From: Rhizomicrobium electricum
Lineage (GTDB): Bacteria > Pseudomonadota > Alphaproteobacteria > Micropepsales > Micropepsaceae
Direction of reading: 5' to 3'
Assembly (NCBI RefSeq): GCF_011762045.1
Contig: NZ_JAASQS010000010.1
Coordinates: 1-64,000, forward strand
DNA: 64,000 nucleotides
The position numbers were made by a program, and so were the translations under genes. Positions 16,777 to 26,768 of this stretch are shown one piece after another. Each line of letters starts with the position of its first letter. The stretch's first letter is position 1. The notes below the pieces were generated by a model, which made no database searches, was not told the DNA's origin, and saw nothing but the letters and a program-made list of their open reading frames with translations.

Positions 16777-19140
16777 TCAGACCCGCTTCGGTTTGATGCC
16801 AATCCCCGGCAAGAGGCGGAATTGCGCGAACGTGCCGGCGGTCGAGGACGGCGCCACCCACACTTTGAAGAGTCCGGGTTCCGCTTCCCATTTCAAGGAT
16901 GCATTGACGAACGCGAGATCGTGGCGCGACAGCGTGAACGTCACCGTCTTGCTTTCGCCGGGGGCGAGATCGATGTGCCGGATGCCTTTCAGAACACGAA
17001 CAGGCTGCGTCAGGCTGGCGACGGTGTCGCAAATATAAAGCTGCGCCACTTCATGGATCGCCCGCTTGCCGGTGTTGGCGATCACGGCCGAAACGGTGAC
17101 CGTGCCGTCCCAGGACAGCTCCGGCATATCGACGGCGGTGGCGCCGTAGGAAACGCTGCCGTAGGTGAGGCCGTAACCGAACGGATACAGCGCTTCATTG
17201 GTCACCTCGCGATAGCGCGACTTGAACGAGGCATCGTCCGATGTCTGGGCGCGGCCGGTCGGACCATGATCGTAGAAAAACGGCTCCTGGCCCGAGGCTT
17301 GCGGGAAGCTGACCGGCAAGCGGCCGGACGGGCTTGCATCGCCGAACAACAGATCGGCCATCGCATGACCGGTTTCGCTGCCGAGGAACCACGTCGCCAT
17401 GATCGCATCGGCATTGCGCACCGCGCCGGTGAGCGCCAGCGCGCGGCCATGACGGAGCAGCACGACAACCGGCTTGCCGACGGCGGCGACGGCTTCGGCC
17501 AACGCCTGCTGCGGCGGCGGCACAACGATCTCCACCCGCGCCTGCGCTTCGCCGGACATATTGGCGCCCTCGCCGATCGCCAGCACGACGACGTCGGCCG
17601 ATTTCGCCGCAGCAACCGCCGCGTCGATGCCGCCGGCCAGAGGCTCCTCGATGCCGCTGCCCGCAACGACCGTCAGCAAGGACGAATCGCTCAGCGCGGC
17701 ACGCAAGCCTTGTTCGAGCGAAACCACTGCGGTGCGGTCGGGGAAGATGGTCCAGGGACCGAACAGATGATCGCGGTCGGCGCCGAACGGGCCGATCAAC
17801 GCGATCTTCTTGCCCGACTTCGGCAGCGGCAGCAGCGATTTCTCGTTCTTCAGCAGCACCACCGAGCGGCGCGCGGATTCCCGCGCCAGCGCAACCGTTG
17901 CAGGCGTGCGGATATCGCGCTTTTCGCGTTCTTCATTCAACGAGCGGTACGGGTTCTCGAACAGCCCGAGCATCTTCTTGACGTACAGCACGCGCCGCAC
18001 CGCTTCGTCGACCACCGCAACGTCGAGCGCACCGCTGCGCACCAGATCGGGCAGATACTTGTTGTAGAAGTCGCTCTGCATGCTGATATCGCAGCCGGCC
18101 GTGATGGCTTTGCGCGCCGCATCGGGACCGTCGGCGGCGTAGCCGTGCGCGATCAGTTCCTCGTCGGAGGTGTAATCGGAGACGACGAGGCCGCGGAATT
18201 TCCACTCGCCGCGCAGGATGTCGGTGAGCAAATGATGGTTGCCGGTCGAAGGCACGCCCGCGATGGTGTTGAACGAACTCATGGTCGACAGCGCGCCCGC
18301 CTCGAACGCGGCCTGGAACGGCGGCAAATGAACCTGGCGCAGCGTGGTCTCGGGAATGTCGACGTCGCTATATTCCATGCCGCCCATCACGCCGCCGTAC
18401 GCCGCGAAGTGCTTGGGACAGGCGAGCACGGAATCGTCGTTCTTGAGACTCGAACCCTGGAAGCCGCGCACACGCGCCGCCGCCAGGAGACTGCCGAGAT
18501 AGGTGTCTTCACCGGCCGCTTCGGCCACCCGGCCCCAGCGTTCGTCGCGGGCGATGTCCACCACCGGCGCGAAGGTCCAGTGGATGCCGAGTGCGCTCAT
18601 CTCGACCGCCGACGCGCGCGCCGTGCGCATCGCCAGATCGGGATCGAAACTCGCCGCCTCGCCCAGCGGAATCGGGAACACCGTGCGCATGCCGTGAATG
18701 ATGTCGCCGGCGAAAATCAGCGGAATGCCGAGCCGCGAACGTTCCACGGCCGTCTTCTGCAATTCGCGCCCGCCCGCCACGCCGATGCCGTTGAACAGCG
18801 CGGTAATGCGGCCCTTGGCGATCAGATCCAGCGTCTGTTCCCTGGTGACCGCATCGCTGGCGGGATTGATGCGCTGGTAATCGAAGCGCGTCTGGTCGGA
18901 ATAGATGCTGAGCTGCCCGGCTTTTTCCTCCAGGGTCATCCGGCCGATCAGGTTCTCGATGAACGGATCGCGCGCAAGCTTCGGCTTGGCAAAGCCGGGG
19001 GCGGCAACGGCCGCAAGCGCGAACATCGAGGCAGCACCTTTCAAGGCACCGCGGCGGCTAAGCTGACAAGGATTCACGGGAGCACTCCGGGCATAACCAG
19101 TCGTTGTCGTGAAAGTAAGGTTGGAGGCCGCAAAAGGCAA
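16777..19140 (-). CDS. glycoside hydrolase family 3 beta-glucosidase
   Basis: A 787-residue BglX-like enzyme. Domain order is a Tat-type signal (SRRGALKGAASMFALAAVAAPGFA, residues 28-51), the GH3 TIM-barrel to about residue 380, the alpha/beta sandwich to about 620 and a C-terminal fibronectin-III-like domain. The catalytic nucleophile is Asp322 in VVSDYTSDE; KHFAAYG at 243-249 binds substrate. It should release glucose from beta-linked oligosaccharides in the periplasm. A GTG at 19077, preceded by GGAG, would give a shorter leader with the twin Arg in the ideal place and is a real alternative start. It is the last gene of the importer operon, 28 bases after the permease stop. Confidence 0.9.
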   Translation of the reverse strand: MPFAASNLTFTTTTGYARSAPVNPCQLSRRGALKGAASMFALAAVAAPGFAKPKLARDPFIENLIGRMTLEEKAGQLSIYSDQTRFDYQRINPASDAVTREQTLDLIAKGRITALFNGIGVAGGRELQKTAVERSRLGIPLIFAGDIIHGMRTVFPIPLGEAASFDPDLAMRTARASAVEMSALGIHWTFAPVVDIARDERWGRVAEAAGEDTYLGSLLAAARVRGFQGSSLKNDDSVLACPKHFAAYGGVMGGMEYSDVDIPETTLRQVHLPPFQAAFEAGALSTMSSFNTIAGVPSTGNHHLLTDILRGEWKFRGLVVSDYTSDEELIAHGYAADGPDAARKAITAGCDISMQSDFYNKYLPDLVRSGALDVAVVDEAVRRVLYVKKMLGLFENPYRSLNEEREKRDIRTPATVALARESARRSVVLLKNEKSLLPLPKSGKKIALIGPFGADRDHLFGPWTIFPDRTAVVSLEQGLRAALSDSSLLTVVAGSGIEEPLAGGIDAAVAAAKSADVVVLAIGEGANMSGEAQARVEIVVPPPQQALAEAVAAVGKPVVVLLRHGRALALTGAVRNADAIMATWFLGSETGHAMADLLFGDASPSGRLPVSFPQASGQEPFFYDHGPTGRAQTSDDASFKSRYREVTNEALYPFGYGLTYGSVSYGATAVDMPELSWDGTVTVSAVIANTGKRAIHEVAQLYICDTVASLTQPVRVLKGIRHIDLAPGESKTVTFTLSRHDLAFVNASLKWEAEPGLFKVWVAPSSTAGTFAQFRLLPGIGIKPKRV

Positions 19141-19168
19141 AGCTCCTCACGCGGCCAGACAAAGAGTC

Positions 19169-19987
19169 TCATCCTTTGACGCTCCCCGCCAACAGCCCCC
19201 TCACATAGTGGCGCTGCAACGCAAGGAACAGGACGAGCACCGGCGCAGTGGTGACGACGGCGCCGGCCATGACCATCGCACTGTCCTGGACATGCTCGCG
19301 CGACAGCGAAGCGACCGCCAACGGCAACGTATAGAGCTGGTCGTGGGATAACACGATTAACGGCCACAGGAAGTCGTTCCAGGCACTCAGGAACGTGAAA
19401 ACGCCGAGCGTCACCATGATCGGGCGGAGGTTGGGAAGTACGATTTTGAGGAAAATCTGAACTTCGCTGGCGCCGTCGACCCTGGCCGCCTGCAGCATCT
19501 CGTCGGGCAGGCCGAGCGCGTATTGGCGGACCAGGAAAATGCCGAACAACGACGCCATGAACGGCACGACGACCCCGCCGTAGCTGTTCAAAAGGCCCAA
19601 TTCTTTCATGAGAAAGAAAAGCGGTAACATGCTGAGCTGGCCAGGGATGATGAGCGCCGCCAGCAGACCGCGAAAGATTCGGTCGCGGCCGGCGAACCGC
19701 AGCTTGGCGAAGGCATAGCCAGCCGCCACGTTGAAGGCGAGCGACAATACGGTGGCCAGCGACGCGACGATGAGACTGTTGAGGACATAGCGGCCCATGT
19801 TCTGATGGGCGAAGAGTTCGCGATAATTGGCGAGCGTCGGATGCGACGGCCACAGCGGCGGCGGGAAACCGACCGCATCGTGCGGCGGCATCAGTGATAC
19901 CGATACCATCCACGCCAACGGGAACAGCGCCATCAGCGATGCGGCGGTCAGAAAGAGTTCGGCCAGGATGGCGCGACGGGATTTCAT
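19169..19987 (-). CDS. sugar ABC transporter permease (MalG/UgpE type)
   Basis: The 272-residue inner-membrane protein has six predicted helices and the EAA loop EMLQAARVDGASEVQIFLKIVLPNLRP at about 163-189, which docks on the ATPase. The N-terminal MSVSLMPP...P-TLANYRELF is typical of the carbohydrate uptake CUT1 family. Its ATG overlaps the stop of the partner permease (ATGA), showing tight coupling. With the permease at 19984, the binding protein at 20856 and probably the ATPase at 29269 it forms a complete importer. Confidence 0.9.
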   Translation of the reverse strand: MKSRRAILAELFLTAASLMALFPLAWMVSVSLMPPHDAVGFPPPLWPSHPTLANYRELFAHQNMGRYVLNSLIVASLATVLSLAFNVAAGYAFAKLRFAGRDRIFRGLLAALIIPGQLSMLPLFFLMKELGLLNSYGGVVVPFMASLFGIFLVRQYALGLPDEMLQAARVDGASEVQIFLKIVLPNLRPIMVTLGVFTFLSAWNDFLWPLIVLSHDQLYTLPLAVASLSREHVQDSAMVMAGAVVTTAPVLVLFLALQRHYVRGLLAGSVKG

Positions 19988-20859
19988 GCCACGCCCTCCC
20001 GTGTCCGCGGCCGCAGCAGCGACAATCCGACCAGAACGGCGAACAGGATGAACGCGGTCGCCGAGGCGTGACCGAGGTTCCACCATTTGAAGCCGTCCTG
20101 ATACATGAAATAGAGGAGCGTGACGGTCGATTGGGCGGGGCCGCCTTGGGTCATGACATACGGCTCGGCAAAAATCTGGAAATAACCCGCGGTGGTCAGC
20201 AGCGCCACCAGCCAGAGGCTCGGCGCGATACCGGGGACGGTGACATGGTGGAAGCGCATCCACGGCCCCGCCCCATCGACGCGCGCGGCGTCGTAAAGAT
20301 CCTGCGGCACGTTCTGCAACGCCGCCAGAAGGATCAGCATGTTGTAGCCGAAGTTCTTCCACACCGCGAACAGGATGATGGCGGGCATCGACCAGCGCGG
20401 ATCGCCGAGCCAATCGACGGCGGGAAGTCCGATGGCATGCAGGATTTCGTCGAACGCACCGCCGCTGCCGAGCAGATAGCGCCACACCACGGCGGCCGCG
20501 ACGAGACTGGCGACATAGGGCGCGAACAACGCGGTGCGATGCAACGATTTCAGCCGTACCGCGGGGACGTTGAGCGCCATGGCGGCAATAAGCGACACCG
20601 CGATCGACAGCGGCGCGCCGACGAAGGCGAAATAGCAGGTGTTGGCGAACGCGCGCCAGAACAGCGGCGTTTGCAGCAGGTCGAGGTAATTGGCGAACCC
20701 GACGAAGCGCAGGTTGTGCAGGCTCGCCAGGGCGTAAATGTCGAAATCGGTGAGGCTCATGACGAAAGCGGCGCACACCGGCCCGAAGAAGAAAACCGTC
20801 AGCACGAACAACGCCGGTGCCGCGAAAAGAAATCCGGGAGAAAGCCGCCGCGTCCTCAT
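19984..20859 (-). CDS. sugar ABC transporter permease (MalF/UgpA type)
   Basis: A 291-residue CUT1 permease with six helices. Recognisable parts are LFVLTVFFFGPVCAAFVMSLTDFD at the N-terminus, the FVGFANYLDLL periplasmic loop and the EAA motif DLYDAARVDGAGPWMRFHHVTVPGIAP. It overlaps the binding-protein stop upstream and the MalG-type start downstream by ATGA. A glucan oligosaccharide substrate is inferred from the flanking hydrolases. Confidence 0.9.
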   Translation of the reverse strand: MRTRRLSPGFLFAAPALFVLTVFFFGPVCAAFVMSLTDFDIYALASLHNLRFVGFANYLDLLQTPLFWRAFANTCYFAFVGAPLSIAVSLIAAMALNVPAVRLKSLHRTALFAPYVASLVAAAVVWRYLLGSGGAFDEILHAIGLPAVDWLGDPRWSMPAIILFAVWKNFGYNMLILLAALQNVPQDLYDAARVDGAGPWMRFHHVTVPGIAPSLWLVALLTTAGYFQIFAEPYVMTQGGPAQSTVTLLYFMYQDGFKWWNLGHASATAFILFAVLVGLSLLRPRTREGVA

Positions 20860-22109
20860 GCTTGCGCCCGCCCCCGCATCCAGCGCCGCTTGGCGAGCAC
20901 CGCATCGGCGAACGCATCGAGGCGTGCCAGAGCGGCGTCGAGCGGCTCCACCCCGCGCACAATGCGCTCGAGCGCCGTCGCCATCTCATTGGCAATGCGT
21001 TCCCATTCCGGCACCATCGGCGGCGGCTTGGCGATCATCAGTTGATCGAAGAACGCCTTCGAGCGCGGGTCGCGCATCAGTCCGGTGTCGAACCAGGCCA
21101 TCTGATCGGCGGGCAAATCGCCGGTGGTCCGATGCAGGATCTGCTGCTGACGGGCGTTGCAGATATAATCGATGACGGCGAAGGCGCGCGCCTTGTTGCG
21201 CGAGGCCCGCATCAGACAGAGACTGACGCCACCGGCGAGCGACGCACCGGCACCGGAGAGTCCAGGCAAGGGCGCGGTCGCCCAAGCATCATGCAGGTCC
21301 GCCGGAAGCCGCTGGGCGAATTCGCCCAGATTCCACGGCCCCGAAATCAGGAATGCAAAATCGCCGCGGGCGAAGCTGCCATAAATGTCCGGTACCTCGG
21401 TGTTGGTGACCACCGGCGCGAAACCGCGATCATACAGCGACGCGACATAAGCGAAGGCCTGCCGCACAGCGGGCTGACGGAAGCCGCCTCGCGTACCGTT
21501 GTCGAGCAGAAGCGGAGCGCCGGCTTGCAGTGAGAAGGCCACCAGCGGCTCGTACTCGTTGATCGGCATCAGCAAGCCGTGACCGGCGCGCGACAGCACC
21601 GACAACTGCCGATCCCATTCGGAACGCGTCACCGCGATGCGGTCGAACCCCGCCGCTTTGAGCAGGTCGCGCCGGTAGTAGAGAAGACGGGTGTCGACAT
21701 ACCAGGGAAGGCCGTAGAGCTTGTCCGCGATCGTCACCGAGCGCCGCGCAACGGCAAAGTCCTTGTTCAAATCGATCCTGTGGGCGGCGACGAACGGTTC
21801 GAGCGGTTCGAGGGCATCGAGGGCGACGAACTCGGGCACCCAGGTATTGCCGAGCGCCAAAACGTCGGGAAGGCTGTCGGCGGCAAACGCCGTCAGCAGC
21901 TTTTCGTGCGCCGAGCTCCACGGCAAAGCCTGAACCACCACCTCGGTGCCGCGATCCCGCATGAAGCGCTCGGCGAGCGTACCAAGCGCCTCGCCTTCGA
22001 CGCCCATCGCCCACACCTGTATGGCACCGGATGAACGGGAACAGGAGGTGAGGCCAATCGCGCCCGCAGCCGCGGCCGATGCCAGAAGATGGCGCCGGTC
22101 GAGCTTCAT
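20856..22109 (-). CDS. sugar ABC transporter substrate-binding lipoprotein
   Basis: A 417-residue family-1 (MalE-like) extracellular solute-binding protein. The leader DRRHLLASAAAAGAIGLTSC has both a twin-arginine-like pair and a lipobox Cys, so it is probably an anchored lipoprotein exported folded or by Sec. The body shows WVPEFVALDALEPLEPF, YGLPWYVDTRLLYYRRDLL and a GPWNLGEF motif typical of CUT1 binding proteins. The start at MKLDRR overlaps the GH144-like gene stop by ATGA, which fixes it. It would deliver the oligosaccharides produced by that enzyme to the permeases. Confidence 0.88.
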   Translation of the reverse strand: MKLDRRHLLASAAAAGAIGLTSCSRSSGAIQVWAMGVEGEALGTLAERFMRDRGTEVVVQALPWSSAHEKLLTAFAADSLPDVLALGNTWVPEFVALDALEPLEPFVAAHRIDLNKDFAVARRSVTIADKLYGLPWYVDTRLLYYRRDLLKAAGFDRIAVTRSEWDRQLSVLSRAGHGLLMPINEYEPLVAFSLQAGAPLLLDNGTRGGFRQPAVRQAFAYVASLYDRGFAPVVTNTEVPDIYGSFARGDFAFLISGPWNLGEFAQRLPADLHDAWATAPLPGLSGAGASLAGGVSLCLMRASRNKARAFAVIDYICNARQQQILHRTTGDLPADQMAWFDTGLMRDPRSKAFFDQLMIAKPPPMVPEWERIANEMATALERIVRGVEPLDAALARLDAFADAVLAKRRWMRGRAQA

Positions 22110-23626
22110 TTTGCCCCCGCGACGAGCCACTTTCCGTCGCTCTCCAGCGGTTCGAAGCCGGCATGCAACAGGCCGCGCCGTATGATGGCGCCGGTATAGG
22201 GATCATCCTTGAGCAGCTTCCAGACAAAGCCGGACCGGTAGTTCTCGAGCATCGCCAGGATCGGCCCCTGATCGATCCCGAGATAATCGTTCGACACCCA
22301 GCCGGCCCGCGGCGTCTGCCGTCCGTAGGGCGACTGATAATCGCCGCGGAAGGTCGGATTGAACGAGTCGTAGAAACCGTATTTGCCGTAAATGTCGCTG
22401 CCGTATTTGGCCAGCATGGCTTTCGTGGCCTGGATGCAGATCTCGGGCGCAAACACCACCGACGAAATCGCCGCGGTCGGCGCGATGGTGCCGTCGTCGA
22501 GCACGCCTTCGTCGTCGTCCTGCGACGGGCCGCGGGCGGAATAGCTGTGGAACTGGATTTCGCGGCCGTCGATCTTGAGCGTGACGTCGCCGGGACCGTC
22601 GCACGCCGTCAGCCCCCAGATGTTCGGACCGTAATCGGCAAATTTCTTCGGATTGGCGATGGCGTAATTGCGCTGAGCAACCGTCGCGATGCGCGAGTTC
22701 TCGAAATAGTCGCTGTGATGGCTGCGCATATAGGGGTCCACGATATGCTGCAGATCGTACCACACCTCGGTGTATTGGTGGCCCATCATCGGACCGAACC
22801 CGAGGTGAGGGTCTCCGAAATTCGTGCCCCAACTCAAGTCGTAGGTGGCGCACCAGTAAGCCCAGGACTCCGGCGACAACGGATACTTCGGCGACGCCAT
22901 GGCGAGAAGGTAGATCATCATGCCTTCGTCATAGCCATTCCACGTCGTGCGGTTGAACCCGGTCTCGGGGTCCCATCCCATACTCAAGACGCCGTTGGCC
23001 TGCTCGAAGAACGTCCAATCGGCGCGCTCATAGAGGGCGTAGGCGTGGGCCCGGATCTCGGTCTCGACCGGCGTCTTGCGATTGAAGAACGCGGCAGCGG
23101 TCAACGCCCCGAGGAAGAACATGGTCGAGTCCACGTTCGACAGTTCGCAATTGGCGAAGCGGTTGCCGTCCTTGAAGTCGAGAAAATGATAGAAGAACCC
23201 CTTGTTTCCGATGCAGCCGGTCTTGGCGTCGCCTTGGCGGCCGTTCCAGAAGGTTCGCAAGGTCGTCAGCGTGCGCTCCGCCGCCTCGCTGCGGCTGACG
23301 AAACCGCGATGAACGCCGATGCAATAGGCGGTCAAGGCAAAGCCCACCGCGGCGATGGAGCAGTATTGGTTCGACGGCCAGCGGTCGGGCGCCAGTCCCG
23401 TCTTGGCATCCGTCGCATGCCAGAAAAAGTCGAACGTCCGGCGCTGAACGTCGGTCAGCGTGGCATCCCAATACTTGGGTGCTTGCCGCTGATGGCGCGC
23501 CGAACGCCGCGCCGCAGCCCACGCCGATTCGCCGTAAAGAACGAGGCCGGGAACAGCCGTCAACAAAGCGCGGCGATCGAGGCCGCGGACGACGTTTTTC
23601 TTCACACCCTCAGAAACCGCGGACAT
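22106..23626 (-). CDS. GH144-like glycoside hydrolase (PF10091 'glycoamylase' fold), likely endo-beta-1,2-glucanase
   Basis: The 506-residue protein has a Tat-like leader (LDRRALLTAVPGLVLYGESAWA) and then a single alpha/alpha-barrel domain. Blocks typical of the PF10091 family are visible: RRTFDFFWHATD near the N-terminus, WNGYDEGMMIYLLAM, GHQYTEVWYDLQH, NIWGLTACDGPGD and the terminal GIDQGPILAMLENYRSGFVW. Biochemically known secreted members (GH144) cleave beta-1,2-glucan to sophorooligosaccharides. It would act in the periplasm. It is the first of five tightly coupled genes feeding an ABC importer and GH3 enzyme. The start has GGAAG upstream. The beta-1,2 specificity is inference from family and context. 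Confidence 0.8.
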   Translation of the reverse strand: MSAVSEGVKKNVVRGLDRRALLTAVPGLVLYGESAWAAARRSARHQRQAPKYWDATLTDVQRRTFDFFWHATDAKTGLAPDRWPSNQYCSIAAVGFALTAYCIGVHRGFVSRSEAAERTLTTLRTFWNGRQGDAKTGCIGNKGFFYHFLDFKDGNRFANCELSNVDSTMFFLGALTAAAFFNRKTPVETEIRAHAYALYERADWTFFEQANGVLSMGWDPETGFNRTTWNGYDEGMMIYLLAMASPKYPLSPESWAYWCATYDLSWGTNFGDPHLGFGPMMGHQYTEVWYDLQHIVDPYMRSHHSDYFENSRIATVAQRNYAIANPKKFADYGPNIWGLTACDGPGDVTLKIDGREIQFHSYSARGPSQDDDEGVLDDGTIAPTAAISSVVFAPEICIQATKAMLAKYGSDIYGKYGFYDSFNPTFRGDYQSPYGRQTPRAGWVSNDYLGIDQGPILAMLENYRSGFVWKLLKDDPYTGAIIRRGLLHAGFEPLESDGKWLVAGAK

Positions 23627-23767
23627 GCTGCTTCCGCCCAGGCGCCCGATCAGAAGAGGATTACGCAAGGCAACGCCTCCGCGAACCACTGCCGAACAGG
23701 TTCAACGCGCCGCTGTAGCTGCGGTGCCCGGTTGCGCACACGGTTCCACCCCCTCTATACGTCCGAT

Positions 23768-23798
23768 CCGCAGCCGGAAAAACACATCCGGACTGCGG
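23768..23798 (-). terminator. hairpin between TonB receptor and importer operon
   Basis: Arms CCGCAGCCGG and CCGGACTGCGG (one bulged base) enclose a 10-base loop on either strand, 17 bases after the receptor stop. There is no following T-run, so it may be a partial terminator or an mRNA-stability element that lowers expression of the importer genes relative to the receptor. Confidence 0.4.
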
Positions 23799-23814
23799 AC
23801 CGGTATTGACTCCG

Positions 23815-26709
23815 TTAGAAATGATACTTGATGCCGACCTGGAACGTACGGGCGGGTCCGGTCGTGTCTTTGTCGGGCCGCAGCGTGGCAGGCGTCGTGT
23901 CATTGCTGAAACCGGCGACCCATTGCGAATAGGTCCGGTTGATCCAATCGAAGACGTTGTAGACCTGGAAGTCGAGCGTCACGTTCTGGCCTTCGAAGGT
24001 GTCGAACGTCTTGGCAAGCTTGAGATCGATTTGCTTGTAGTTCACCAGACCCTTTGGATAGTACCAGCTCTGATTGAGCCTGCACGCCGGAGCCCGGCAA
24101 TCGGCCCTGCCGAACGGTGCGCCCGATGCCAATGTCACCAAGCCGGAAAGCGACGTGCCCCACGGACCATCGACGACGGCCGAGGTCACCCAGCGATAGC
24201 GGTCGACACCGGAAGCCGCGTGCCAGCCGCCCGCTTCGGGCGTGGCGACATCGAAGTTGAATGCGTCGCTGTCGTTGCCGAGCGCCCGCGCATTGGCAAT
24301 GGTCAAGGTCGAACTGAAGCCCCATGGCGAGGTCTCGCTATAGGCCTTCGAAGCGGTCAGATAGACCGCATTGTAGTGCGTGCGGCCGCTGTCGTTGGAG
24401 ATGATGAAGCTGCCGAAACCGGGCAGCCCATTGCCCCAGGGCTGACAGGCATATTGCGGGCCGTTGACGCACCACGATCCATCCGCCTGGCGGTTGCCCA
24501 GCATCCAATTGAAGTTGTGGTAGCCTTCGATATGCGCGAACGTCACGCCGGTATCGAGCCAGCCGAATTTCTGACGGATGCCGATGTTGAACTGGTCGGT
24601 GTAAGGCACCTTGTTGTTGTTCTTGAGTGCCTCAATTTCGCGCGCCCCCGAAACGGCGCCGAGGGTTTCCAGCTTGGCCGGATCGAGATAAGCCGGATTC
24701 CACGGCACCTGCCCTGGCCCAGTGCCGAACACGAGCGAATACTGCGATGCATAGGAGCGGCGATATTCGAGCTGGGTATAGTCGTAGATGTCGCGATCGT
24801 AATAGCGGCCCGCGCCGGCAAAGAACACCGTTTCGCCATCGCCGTCGAGATCGTAGGACGCGCCCAGACGGGGCTGGAACATGCCCGCCGTTGCCGTGCG
24901 ATTGCCGCCATTGGAGATGTAGTCTTCGGGATTGAAGCCGGCGTTCTTGAAGTTCGACCAGCCGCGGATCGCCGCCGCCACATCGGGCGGGGTGATGAAA
25001 TTGTTGTCGAACATGTTGGTTTCGTAGTCCCAGCGCAGGCCGATATTGACGGTCAGGTGCTGGTCCACCGTCCAATCGTCCTGAATGAAGACGCCCAATT
25101 GCATGTTGGAGCTTTTCACTTCCGGACTGCCGACATTCACTTGCGCCGCGATCGGGGTGTTGGATCCGCTAAAATTATAGGTCGTGGTGTCGTAGAAGTA
25201 CTGATGCAAGGCTTCGGTAGCGCTGTAGCTGTAATGGGCGATCTTGATGCCCGCCTTCAGGATGTGCTGGCCGTACCAGTCGATGCCGGCATAGGTGAGA
25301 TTGTCCTTGAAGGTGAAATTGTCCTGCGATTTTTTCTGGTGATACTGGTTGCCTCCGGTCAGCGCCACAACGGAGCAGTAGACCGTGCAGCCAGCGGTCG
25401 ATGATGTGTCCACCAGCGTGATATTGGGCGAGTTGTCGAGGTTCGACTGCTTCCAGTGATAGGCCTGCACTTCGAAGCTCATCTCGTTCAGCACGTCGCC
25501 GGCACGATGCTTCCAGTTCAAAGTCCCCTGACGCACGAACTGGTTGAGGTTGTGACCGGCCGAATAGGTGGTCGAGCCGCCGAAGTCGCGCCGGTCGCTT
25601 TCCTCGCGATCCATCAGCGTCAAGTCGATGGTGTCGTTGTCGCCGACGTCCCAAGTGAACTTGGCGAACGGCATCTTCTGATGGAAGTTGCCCGCAGAGG
25701 CCGTGCCGGTCAATTTCGCAAGTTCGGGCGGAGCCAGCCGATTGCTGAAATTATAGGGCGTGGTTGGGGTATTCTGGTCGACGGCCTCGTAAGCCAGAAG
25801 GAAATGCAGTTTGCCTTCGATGATCGGGCCCGAGAAATTGGCGCCGTACTGGTGCCGACTGTAATCGGGCTTCTCCGCGCCGCGCGAATAGTATGGCTGA
25901 CCGACCATATCCTTGCCTTGGTATTCCTCGAACAGATCGCCATGGAAGTCGTCGCCGCCGGTCTTGGTCACGGCCGTGATGATGGCGGTGCCGGCCTGCT
26001 CGTATTCCGCCTTGAAGTTCTGGGTCGATACTTTGTACTCGTCGATCGCCGCCAGCGGGAAGGGGTTGCCGCGGGAACTCTCTTCGCCCGCTACACCGCC
26101 TTTGAGCACCTGATTCTTCATGCTCTGGCCGTCGATGAAGACATTGACGCGGCTGGACGAACCGCCGCCGGCGCTGAACGTCTTGTCGCCGGCAATACCG
26201 GCGTTCTGCACGATGACGCCGGGCGCCGTCGCGGCAAAGCCGAGGAAGTTGCGGTCGAGCTGCGGCAGCTTTTGAATCTCAATTTGCGAAACGGAGGTCG
26301 CCACTTCCGATGCGTGAAGATCTTGCTGCGGGGCGAACCCCTGCGCCACTTTGGTGCCCGAAACGACGACGGTCTCGGTCGCCGCGGCACTGGCATCGAG
26401 ATTGAGCGTCGCCGTGGTGCCGACCGACAGCCGGATGCTTTCCTTGTCGCTTCCGGCCGTGATTTCGTAGGCGCCCGGCCGCAGGCCGAGGAAGATATAG
26501 CTGCCGTCGCTGCGCACTTTGCCTTGGACCGTCTCGCCGGTCGTCCGGTTGACGGCTGTGATCGCCGTTCCCGCGGCGGCGTTGGCGACAGTGCCTTGCA
26601 GCCGCGCGGTCTGCTCGACGGCGTACGCCGGATCCACTGAGAATGCGGCCATTATCGCGATGGCCGATGCGGTCAAAACGAGCCGCGCCCGATTGGTCAG
26701 ATTGAACAT
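23815..26709 (-). CDS. Oar-like TonB-dependent receptor
   Basis: A 964-residue outer-membrane receptor. After the signal peptide (cleaved near AYA, residue 30) comes a carboxypeptidase-regulatory-like beta-sandwich (residues about 35-110: RLQGTVANAAAG...SDGSYIFLGLRPGAYEI). Then come the plug (FLGFAATAPGVIVQN) and a 22-strand barrel ending in the aromatic terminus VGIKYHF. This layout is that of Oar/SusC-like carbohydrate receptors. GGGGAGG lies before the ATG. It starts 59 bases after the lacI stop and precedes the GH144-like gene by 188 bases. It probably carries large glucans across the outer membrane using TonB energy. Confidence 0.9.
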   Translation of the reverse strand: MFNLTNRARLVLTASAIAIMAAFSVDPAYAVEQTARLQGTVANAAAGTAITAVNRTTGETVQGKVRSDGSYIFLGLRPGAYEITAGSDKESIRLSVGTTATLNLDASAAATETVVVSGTKVAQGFAPQQDLHASEVATSVSQIEIQKLPQLDRNFLGFAATAPGVIVQNAGIAGDKTFSAGGGSSSRVNVFIDGQSMKNQVLKGGVAGEESSRGNPFPLAAIDEYKVSTQNFKAEYEQAGTAIITAVTKTGGDDFHGDLFEEYQGKDMVGQPYYSRGAEKPDYSRHQYGANFSGPIIEGKLHFLLAYEAVDQNTPTTPYNFSNRLAPPELAKLTGTASAGNFHQKMPFAKFTWDVGDNDTIDLTLMDREESDRRDFGGSTTYSAGHNLNQFVRQGTLNWKHRAGDVLNEMSFEVQAYHWKQSNLDNSPNITLVDTSSTAGCTVYCSVVALTGGNQYHQKKSQDNFTFKDNLTYAGIDWYGQHILKAGIKIAHYSYSATEALHQYFYDTTTYNFSGSNTPIAAQVNVGSPEVKSSNMQLGVFIQDDWTVDQHLTVNIGLRWDYETNMFDNNFITPPDVAAAIRGWSNFKNAGFNPEDYISNGGNRTATAGMFQPRLGASYDLDGDGETVFFAGAGRYYDRDIYDYTQLEYRRSYASQYSLVFGTGPGQVPWNPAYLDPAKLETLGAVSGAREIEALKNNNKVPYTDQFNIGIRQKFGWLDTGVTFAHIEGYHNFNWMLGNRQADGSWCVNGPQYACQPWGNGLPGFGSFIISNDSGRTHYNAVYLTASKAYSETSPWGFSSTLTIANARALGNDSDAFNFDVATPEAGGWHAASGVDRYRWVTSAVVDGPWGTSLSGLVTLASGAPFGRADCRAPACRLNQSWYYPKGLVNYKQIDLKLAKTFDTFEGQNVTLDFQVYNVFDWINRTYSQWVAGFSNDTTPATLRPDKDTTGPARTFQVGIKYHF

Positions 26710-26768
26710 GCCGTAACCTCCCCTGATTTCCGTTTTGCGGAGCCGCCGGTTTCCGGTCGTGCCTCCGC

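Noticed and set aside
16417-19179. A 920-codon open frame on the plus strand opposite the GH3 gene
   Set aside because: The translation is low-complexity Arg/His/Asp-rich, while the minus strand carries a full GH3 enzyme with catalytic residues.
19895-19908. TGATACCGATACCA, a 12/14 match to the palindrome at 7962
   Set aside because: It lies inside the MalG-type permease and is explained by codons for Met-Val-Ser-Val-Ser-Leu-Met; no promoter is expected there.
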